Origin: Hoylesella timonensis 4401737 = DSM 22865 = JCM 15640
GTDB taxonomy: Bacteria; Bacteroidota; Bacteroidia; Bacteroidales; Bacteroidaceae
DNA: 50,285 bases
Assembly (NCBI RefSeq): GCF_000455445.1
Contig: NZ_HG417100.1
Location: forward strand, 1 to 50,285
Reading direction: 5' to 3'
Part shown: positions 44,215 to 50,285 of the stretch, one piece after another
Numbering within the stretch: position 1 is the first letter of the stretch
Layout: each line of letters opens with the position of its first letter
Translations under genes and position numbers: made by a program
The notes under the pieces: model-generated
Databases searched by the model: none
What the model was told of the DNA's origin: nothing
What the model saw: only the letters and a program-made list of their open reading frames with translations

Positions 44215-44223
44215 TCAACTATA

Positions 44224-45246
44224 TCACTTCTCCTCCTCTTTCTTGGCATCTTGTGCCTGGCAAGCGGTGATGGCAACCATATAATAGATGTCATCTACCG
44301 AGCAACCACGGCTAAGATCGTTCACTGGGCGTGCAATTCCTTGCAAGATAGGTCCTATGGCGATGGCATTGCCCAAGCGTTGTACCAGCTTGTAGCCAAT
44401 GTTTCCTACTTCCAAATTGGGAACCACCAATACGTTGGCATTGCCAGCGATAGCACTTCCCGGTGCTTTCTTTTGTCCTACCGACATCACTAAAGCGGCA
44501 TCGGCTTGTAACTCGCCATCGATTTTGAGTTGTGGTGCACGCTGCTTTGCTAATTTTGTAGCTTCAGCAACCTTGGACACCACTTCATGAGAGGCACTGC
44601 CCTTAGTAGAGAAGCTCAACATCGCTACGCGTGGTTCCTTGAAACCTGCCACACTCTTTGCCGTTTCAGCGGTAGTCACGGCAATTTGAGCCAACTGATC
44701 CACATCAGGAACAGGGGTAACTGCCACGTCACCCATAACCACTACACCATTTTCGCCATACTCCTTTGCCTGCGTAATCAACAGCATGGCACCACTCACG
44801 CAAGTGACACCGGGCGCACACTTGATGATTTGCAATGCTGGGCGCAAAGTATCTCCTGTCGTACTCAAGGCTCCGCTAATCTGTCCATCGGCACCTTCGG
44901 TCTTGATAATCATGCAACCTAAGTATAAAGGATTCTTCACCAACTCGCGTGCTTGCTCAATGGTCATACCCTTTTTCTTTCTAAGTTCGGCTAACAGCGA
45001 AGCATATTCTTCACTCTTGGGATTGTTTTCAGGGTCAATGATGGTAGCCTTGCCGATATTCTTCAGCGCTCGCGCTTCTGCCATTTTTTGAATCTCCGTT
45101 GGGTTACCAATCAAGATGATGTCTGCAATGTCGTCGGCCAATACACGGTCAGCGGCACGTAGCGTTCGCTCCTCCAATGCTTCGGGGAGCACAATACGTT
45201 GTTTGTCGGCTTTTGCTCGCTCAACAATTTGCTGTAATAAATCCAT
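44224..45246 (-). CDS. pta: Phosphate acetyltransferase
   Basis: A 340-residue enzyme that converts acetyl-CoA and phosphate to acetyl phosphate. The single PTA/PTB domain starts MDLLQQIVERAKADKQRIVL with PEALEERTLRAADRV, and shows ATKLAKQRAPQLKIDGELQA and the C-terminal LQGIARPVNDLSRGCSVDD, which are diagnostic. It lacks the N-terminal DRTGG and P-loop domains of long E. coli Pta, as is normal in this phylum. The frame is open upstream to 45447, but that extension has no similarity to the family, and a TATTTTTG -7-like box lies inside it at 45375-45368. Confidence 0.97.
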   Translation of the reverse strand: MDLLQQIVERAKADKQRIVLPEALEERTLRAADRVLADDIADIILIGNPTEIQKMAEARALKNIGKATIIDPENNPKSEEYASLLAELRKKKGMTIEQARELVKNPLYLGCMIIKTEGADGQISGALSTTGDTLRPALQIIKCAPGVTCVSGAMLLITQAKEYGENGVVVMGDVAVTPVPDVDQLAQIAVTTAETAKSVAGFKEPRVAMLSFSTKGSASHEVVSKVAEATKLAKQRAPQLKIDGELQADAALVMSVGQKKAPGSAIAGNANVLVVPNLEVGNIGYKLVQRLGNAIAIGPILQGIARPVNDLSRGCSVDDIYYMVAITACQAQDAKKEEEK

Positions 45247-45432
45247 GATGTTGTTATTTATATTTTGATTTGTGTCATAATAGCGGCATCCACATGCCTT
45301 CAACCTCCGCTGGACACCGATGTTAAAAGAAGTGGGAATCCATTGGCATCCATCAAGATTGCAGTTGCAAAAATAACAAATATTATCGACATGCGGAATG
45401 AAACGCCCATAAAAATACCAAACATCGCAAAA

Positions 45433-45463
45433 AGGACTGTATTCCACGAAAGAATACAGTCCT
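45433..45463 (-). terminator. Intrinsic terminator after the second susCD
   Basis: AGGACTGTATTC (45433-45444) pairs perfectly over 12 bp with GAATACAGTCCT (45452-45463). On the minus strand the stem is followed by TTTTTGC. It separates susD from pta. Confidence 0.85.
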
Positions 45464-45540
45464 CAGTTTATATTTTGAATCTACTTGATGAAGGCGTCCA
45501 TCTCTTTATAGCAACAACGCTATAGAAGGACGTTACCCTA

Positions 45541-47064
45541 TTAAGGATTCTGTTTCAAGTTAGGATTAGCATTGATTTCCTTTACAGGAAGTTGATGCAA
45601 GAATTCCTTGGCGTCTGTTGCCATCTTCTTTTGTGCAGAAGCCTTGTGGTTAGAAGGAACTACAACCTCCTTGCCATCTTTATCTATCGCTTTATAGCCC
45701 TTGGTGCGGTCAATGGTTTCCTTCCAGCGCTTCATATCAAACCAGTTGGTACCTTCGCCCCAAAGTTCTATACGACGTTGGAAACGGACTTCCTTGCGAA
45801 GTGCATCTTGTGTAGAAGGAGCCTCGAAAGCAGGGTTGCGTTTTTTAGCAAAAGCGTTAAGCTCTGCCTGTGCTTCGCTTAATTTGTTTTGTTCAACCAA
45901 TGCTTCTATTTCGAGCAAGATAGGGTCTTGAACGCGAATAAAACAATAATCTTGTTCCATACCTGCCTCTCCAGCGATAAACTTCACTTGTTCAAAATCA
46001 TCGAGATCATCAATTGATTTCATTCCTGAATTGTGTGTTTGAGCAAGCATTGACGATGCTACATCAGGATATTCTTCTTTATTAATCCAAAGTTTTCTAC
46101 GTGAGTCGGTCTTCGGAATCTGGTTGTACAGATAGTTGTAAATCAGTTTTGTCTTACCACCTGCTGCATATCCACGAGCCAAGAAGTGATCCATGTGGCT
46201 CCAGTAAGATGCCCACAGTGTAGAGTTTTGTGAGTTGATGTCATATCCCCACAAGATATCAGCCTGACCAATATCCCATCCACGAGCAGGTTCGGACACC
46301 TTATCAGATCCACCTTCGGCAGCAATCTTTGCATATTTTTCCACATTAGCCCAATCTTCCATTTGTGCATAAGCCTTAGCCAAATAAGCAGCAGCCACGG
46401 CACGATCGGCATCTGTGCGAACACCTGTGTTCTTACAGTTCTTAACAGCAAAGGTCAAATCCTCAATAATCTGTTTGTACACCTCTTGTACGGTAGCACG
46501 AGACAGGTTCTGGTCAGTCGATTTCAAAGCCAAAGGCACGCCCAAAGCAGTTTCGTGTCCTTTGTACGTATGCTGATAGAAGTTAATCAAGTGGAAATAA
46601 GCAATGCCACGAAGTGCCAAAGCCTCTCCTTTTGCAGCCAACACTCCAGGGTCGGTTGATTCTTGTGCAAAGTAAGTCTCCAAGTGCAGATTCACCTTTG
46701 CAATGATTTCATAGAACTGCCCCCATGTAGAACGGGTACGGCGGTAATTCTCCATACGGTTATCGATTTGATAATCATACTGGAACCAGTTCCAATTTTG
46801 ATAAGCCACATCCTCACACATCAAGTCAGTAGCTATCTGGAATGCTTTCAAACCGAAATCATCGTGGGAGTCATAAAAATCTTGGAAAATCGTATAGATC
46901 TTCGCAATGGCAGCCTTTGCAACTCCTGTCTGTGTTTCAGGATTAGCAATCAATTCATCGTGTCGCTGCTGAGTTTCATATTCAGAAACCTCGGGATCGA
47001 GATTGCACCCTACGATACCAAACGTGAAAGCGAGTGCAGCTGCAACTTTTATATAATTCTTCAT
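45541..47064 (-). CDS. SusD/RagB family lipoprotein (second pair)
   Basis: A 507-residue SusD-like outer-membrane lipoprotein with lipidated Cys20 (lipobox IVGC), followed by NLDPEVSEYE as surface-export signal. Family features are KGEALALRGIAYFHLINFYQ in the N-terminal TPR-like region, and FQRRIELWGEGTNWFDMKRW and the terminal HQLPVKEINANPNLKQNP. It follows its susC by 37 bp. It has no glycosidase, sigma or anti-sigma genes beside it in the window, so the cargo is unknown. Upstream genes beyond the window could complete a PUL. Confidence 0.94.
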   Translation of the reverse strand: MKNYIKVAAALAFTFGIVGCNLDPEVSEYETQQRHDELIANPETQTGVAKAAIAKIYTIFQDFYDSHDDFGLKAFQIATDLMCEDVAYQNWNWFQYDYQIDNRMENYRRTRSTWGQFYEIIAKVNLHLETYFAQESTDPGVLAAKGEALALRGIAYFHLINFYQHTYKGHETALGVPLALKSTDQNLSRATVQEVYKQIIEDLTFAVKNCKNTGVRTDADRAVAAAYLAKAYAQMEDWANVEKYAKIAAEGGSDKVSEPARGWDIGQADILWGYDINSQNSTLWASYWSHMDHFLARGYAAGGKTKLIYNYLYNQIPKTDSRRKLWINKEEYPDVASSMLAQTHNSGMKSIDDLDDFEQVKFIAGEAGMEQDYCFIRVQDPILLEIEALVEQNKLSEAQAELNAFAKKRNPAFEAPSTQDALRKEVRFQRRIELWGEGTNWFDMKRWKETIDRTKGYKAIDKDGKEVVVPSNHKASAQKKMATDAKEFLHQLPVKEINANPNLKQNP

Positions 47065-47101
47065 ATTTCTTATGTTTTATAGTCGTTTATAAAGCTGTTT
47101 C

Positions 47102-50100
47102 TTATAAATTCAGGTTGATACCAAACGAGAGTGCGCGAACGGCGCTGTTGACACTATACTGCTGTGTTCCGTTGAGAGCAATACGTGGGTCAAGCCCCTT
47201 TCTCTTTGTCCACAGCCCCAAGTTGTCGGCTGCGAAGTAAAGACGAAGTCCCTGGATTTTAGCCTTATTCAACACGCTCTTTGGCAATGAGTAGCCCAAT
47301 GTAAGGTTATTCAAGCTGAGATAAGAGCCATCAATGAGGAAACGGTCAGAAGCCTGATTGAGTTTTTGGTTTTGGTTATGCAAACGTGGAACGTCGGTGT
47401 TGGTGTTCTCGGGTGTCCAGTGATTCAGGATATCCTTGTGCCAGTTCGTACCTGGCCTACCTGACGACATTAATTCACTATAGCTACCATCGTAAACCTT
47501 TCCACCCACTCTATAAGAGAATTGAATAGAGAAATCGAACCCATAAGCTGCTGCATTCGCATAGAAACCTCCTGCTATTTTTGGTAAAGCCGAGCCCACA
47601 AACTGTCTGTCCTTTAACGAGCTGCTGTAATCTTTGCTGCCAACTTTCTCAAACTGTTCTGTTTTCTTATTCCAGCACCAGTACATTTGGTCACCATTCT
47701 CTGGATTGACACCTGCCGATTTAACCATATAGTAATCGAAGATACCACCCTGCTCTTTCAGGATACGGAAACCTTTGGAGATACCGTCTTCTCTGAACTG
47801 TTCGGGCAATTCAGTAATCTTGTTCGTGTAAGTAGTTCCATTCACACCTACATTTACATTGACATTGCGGTCGTTGTAAACATTGGACGAGAGGTTGAAT
47901 TCAAAACCTGTATTTACCATTTTACCGAAATTCACTGGTTCAGAATCGAATCCTGTCGTTGAAGAGATAGGAAGGTTAAAGAGCATATCGGATGTACGAC
48001 GGCTGAAGAAGTCGAGTTCACCAGCTATCAAACCTTTCCATAATGAGAATTCCAAACCAACGTCAAAGTTGTTGTTCTTTTCCCAAGTAATGCTTTCGTT
48101 ACCTTTATAAGCAGGTCCGTAAACACTTTCGGTACCCGTAGAGGCAATACGATAAAGGTTGGTATACGGCGTATAAGCACGCAAAGGAGGATCCGTATTT
48201 GGCAAGTACAGATAGTCATTACCCTGTACACCGTAGCTAACACGCAGCTTCAGGTTTTGGATAGCATCAACGTCTTTCAAGAAGTTTTCCTGATTGATGC
48301 GCCACGATGCGCCCAAGCTCCAGAATGTACCCCAGCGATGATCGGGATGGAATACGGAAGAACCATCACGGCGCAAAGAAGCAGAAGCGTAATATTTATC
48401 CATGTAGTCGGTTGTTACCTGTCCGAAGTAGCCTTCTACCTTATATTCGCGACCATAAGAGTCTAAGTCGGAAATGTTGGCACCCGAACGGAATTCTGGC
48501 AATGTAGGATCGAGCAACCCTTTCTTCTCGCCTTTTAAGAAGTTGGATTTCTCATTATAGTTTTCATGTCCCAGCATCACATGTACACCAAAATCATTGA
48601 AGGTCTTGTCCCATTTCAATATTTGGTTCCAGTTCAGTGACACTGTTTGGTTCACTTCTTTATCAAGAATACCACCATAAGCCTGTCCATCACCAACGAG
48701 TGGGTTCATCATGTTGGTCCAACGCCACCAGTTGCCATTAAATGTAGCCGTAGAGCTAAACTTAAAGTTGTAAGGCAGTTTCACATCTACACGCGCGTTT
48801 TGCGTGAGGTAGTAGTTGATATTTTTCGTAATATTGAGTTCGGTTTGCCGAATCAGGTTCATACCTCCAGCATACATTCGAGACTGAGAATCGTCGTAAA
48901 CCATCTCTCCATGAGCGTCACGCAAAATCTTACCATCTTTATCATGCTTGAAAATAGGATAGATAGGCGCAATCATACGGCTCCACATAAACAAGTTACT
49001 ATAGTTGCCTTCCTCATATTGCGCAGGATTTTGTGCAGTAGTCCTGGCAAATTGCGAAGAAGCACCGATGCGTAACCAGTCGGTAATATCCGAATCGTAT
49101 GACATACGAGTCGTCAAGCGCTCAAATTTGGTCTTCATACTGAAGCCACGATCGTTCAAGTAACCTACAGAGAAATACACCTTCGACTTAGCCGAACCCT
49201 TGGTGATACTCAGGTTATATTCTTCACGTGTCTTGGGTTCATACAATGTACCTATCCAATCGTTGAAGTTGGCAGCATCTTCGTAGCGAATAGGTGCTGT
49301 GGTCAGATTACCTTTTTCGTCAACTACTTTGTCATCGGGTGTACTATACACATTATATCCCAACTCATCTATCAAATTAGCCGAAGCCCATTGTCCAGGG
49401 TTTTTCTCAGGTTCATCAATGAAAGTAACCGAGTTTTTGAGTCCCTCCCAAGTAAGTTTATAATACATACCGGGGTCGGTAATGATATCATATTCGGGAA
49501 CAGCACGCTGATTGGTACCAATGCGGGCATCGAAAGACACCTGAACTTTTCCCTTGTTACCGCTCTTGGTGGTAATCATGATGACACCATTGGCACCACG
49601 TGCACCATACAAAGCAGCAGAAGCAGCATCTTTCAGTACGTTGATGCTCTCGATATCCTTGGTGTTAATAGCGTTAATCTCGCCACTGTAAGGAGCACCA
49701 TCGAGAATAATCAATGGTGAACTGGAAGCGTTCAACGAACCGATACCGCGAATACGCATCGTTGTTGACGATCCTGCACGTCCTGAGGGAGATGTAACTG
49801 ACAAACCAGCAACCATACCCTCCAAAGCCTTAGAAGCATCGGCAGCCTGCACTTTCTCCAATTTCTTAGAGTCTACATTCGTTGCAGAACCTGTATAGGT
49901 AGATTTCTTTACTGTACCATAAGCTACAACGATTACTTCATCGAGCTTACTGTCATCGCTTACCAATCTAATGGTCATGTTGTTGGTAGCAACAACTGTT
50001 TTGGTCACCATTCCAATGTAAGAAACCATGAGTTTTGCACCAGCAGGTACACTCAAGGTAAACTTACCCTCAATGTTAGTAGCGGTACCATTTTTGGTTC

Positions 50101-50239
50101 CCTGAACTACGACGGAGGCGCCAACAACTGGCTGACCATCATCCGCAGAAATCACAGTACCGTTAATCTGTGTTTGTGCCATTGCCATACCTATGCTTAG
50201 GAACAGGCAAGCGAGAAACAATGTTAGTCTTTTTTCCAT
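47102..50239 (-). CDS. SusC/RagA TonB-linked outer-membrane transporter (second pair)
   Basis: A 1045-residue transporter: signal peptide (MEKRLTLFLACLFLSIGMAM, then AQ), carboxypeptidase-D regulatory-like domain (about 24-98, INGTVISADDGQPVVGASVV onward), TonB-box-like DEVIVVAYGTVKKSTYTGSA at about 103-122, plug and barrel to the C-terminal VRALSFGINLNL. Unlike the SusC at 10366 it has no STN domain, so it should not signal through FecR. The whole gene is present; the start at 50239 lies 46 bp from the window's end, so promoter and regulator are out of view. Confidence 0.95.
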   Translation of the reverse strand: MEKRLTLFLACLFLSIGMAMAQTQINGTVISADDGQPVVGASVVVQGTKNGTATNIEGKFTLSVPAGAKLMVSYIGMVTKTVVATNNMTIRLVSDDSKLDEVIVVAYGTVKKSTYTGSATNVDSKKLEKVQAADASKALEGMVAGLSVTSPSGRAGSSTTMRIRGIGSLNASSSPLIILDGAPYSGEINAINTKDIESINVLKDAASAALYGARGANGVIMITTKSGNKGKVQVSFDARIGTNQRAVPEYDIITDPGMYYKLTWEGLKNSVTFIDEPEKNPGQWASANLIDELGYNVYSTPDDKVVDEKGNLTTAPIRYEDAANFNDWIGTLYEPKTREEYNLSITKGSAKSKVYFSVGYLNDRGFSMKTKFERLTTRMSYDSDITDWLRIGASSQFARTTAQNPAQYEEGNYSNLFMWSRMIAPIYPIFKHDKDGKILRDAHGEMVYDDSQSRMYAGGMNLIRQTELNITKNINYYLTQNARVDVKLPYNFKFSSTATFNGNWWRWTNMMNPLVGDGQAYGGILDKEVNQTVSLNWNQILKWDKTFNDFGVHVMLGHENYNEKSNFLKGEKKGLLDPTLPEFRSGANISDLDSYGREYKVEGYFGQVTTDYMDKYYASASLRRDGSSVFHPDHRWGTFWSLGASWRINQENFLKDVDAIQNLKLRVSYGVQGNDYLYLPNTDPPLRAYTPYTNLYRIASTGTESVYGPAYKGNESITWEKNNNFDVGLEFSLWKGLIAGELDFFSRRTSDMLFNLPISSTTGFDSEPVNFGKMVNTGFEFNLSSNVYNDRNVNVNVGVNGTTYTNKITELPEQFREDGISKGFRILKEQGGIFDYYMVKSAGVNPENGDQMYWCWNKKTEQFEKVGSKDYSSSLKDRQFVGSALPKIAGGFYANAAAYGFDFSIQFSYRVGGKVYDGSYSELMSSGRPGTNWHKDILNHWTPENTNTDVPRLHNQNQKLNQASDRFLIDGSYLSLNNLTLGYSLPKSVLNKAKIQGLRLYFAADNLGLWTKRKGLDPRIALNGTQQYSVNSAVRALSFGINLNL

Positions 50240-50285
50240 AAGTTCTCTTTTTAGTTAATTAATGTTTTAAGGTTAAAGATAATTC

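Noticed and set aside
45247..45447. 67-residue N-terminal extension of Pta
   Set aside because: Composition is unlike the family, it contains many cysteines and tyrosines, and a promoter-like -7 box falls within it; the ATG at 45246 fits homologues.

Overview
The window reads as a chromosomal segment of a Bacteroidota bacterium, most likely in the Prevotellaceae. The reasons are two SusC/SusD pairs, an ECF sigma/FecR/STN-domain SusC signalling set, NigD-like and GLPGLI-family proteins, IS1380- and IS4-type remnants, a short-chain type threonine dehydrogenase, and promoters matching TTTG-N19-TAnnTTTG instead of the E. coli pattern. No species call is possible from the sequence alone. No rRNA, tRNA or CRISPR array was seen.

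Region 1 (1-15.2 kb): a sugar O-acetyltransferase, a Bax-inhibitor-1 family membrane protein and an ECF sigma factor precede a minus-strand polysaccharide utilisation locus (PUL). Its order is FecR anti-sigma, SusC with an STN signalling domain, SusD, an exported endonuclease/exonuclease/phosphatase-fold lipoprotein, a GH89 alpha-N-acetylglucosaminidase and a GH3 glycosidase with a PA14 insert. The only sigma factor lies at the far 3' end of the PUL, convergent with it. A hairpin plus T-run separates susCD from the enzymes.

Region 2 (15.2-23.0 kb) is a decayed, mobile-element-rich stretch. It holds an internally deleted IS4-family element with perfect terminal repeats and a C45-type Ntn-hydrolase gene whose start codon sits 3 bp from the end of an IS1380 relic. 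A GLPGLI/TonB-receptor gene pair is bracketed by two IS1380 relics in the same orientation, and an Rhs C-terminal fragment follows. The GLPGLI gene carries an in-frame TGA exactly where the family's signature glycine codon (GGA) is expected, and the reading frame stays open for 86 codons beyond it.

Region 3 (23.0-37.5 kb) is mostly housekeeping: FlK-like thioesterase and alpha/beta hydrolase (overlapping), ArgR, PspC, an XRE-cupin regulator with an acyl-CoA synthetase, glycine C-acetyltransferase and threonine dehydrogenase (threonine to glycine plus acetyl-CoA), an anaerobic sulfatase maturase-type radical SAM enzyme, LpxH-type hydrolase, DUF59 Fe-S assembly protein, ZIP transporter, RadC, a family 2 glycosyltransferase, EF-P and ribosomal protein L34.

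Region 4 (37.5-50.3 kb): a tight envelope operon (PASTA protein, RluD-type pseudouridine synthase, D-Ala-D-Ala ligase, acyltransferase, NigD-like lipoprotein), then on the minus strand ackA, pta and a second SusC/SusD pair without STN domain or enzymes inside the window. Short intergenic repeats built on GTTGACGAGTT occur upstream of the glycosyltransferase and between pta and ackA.
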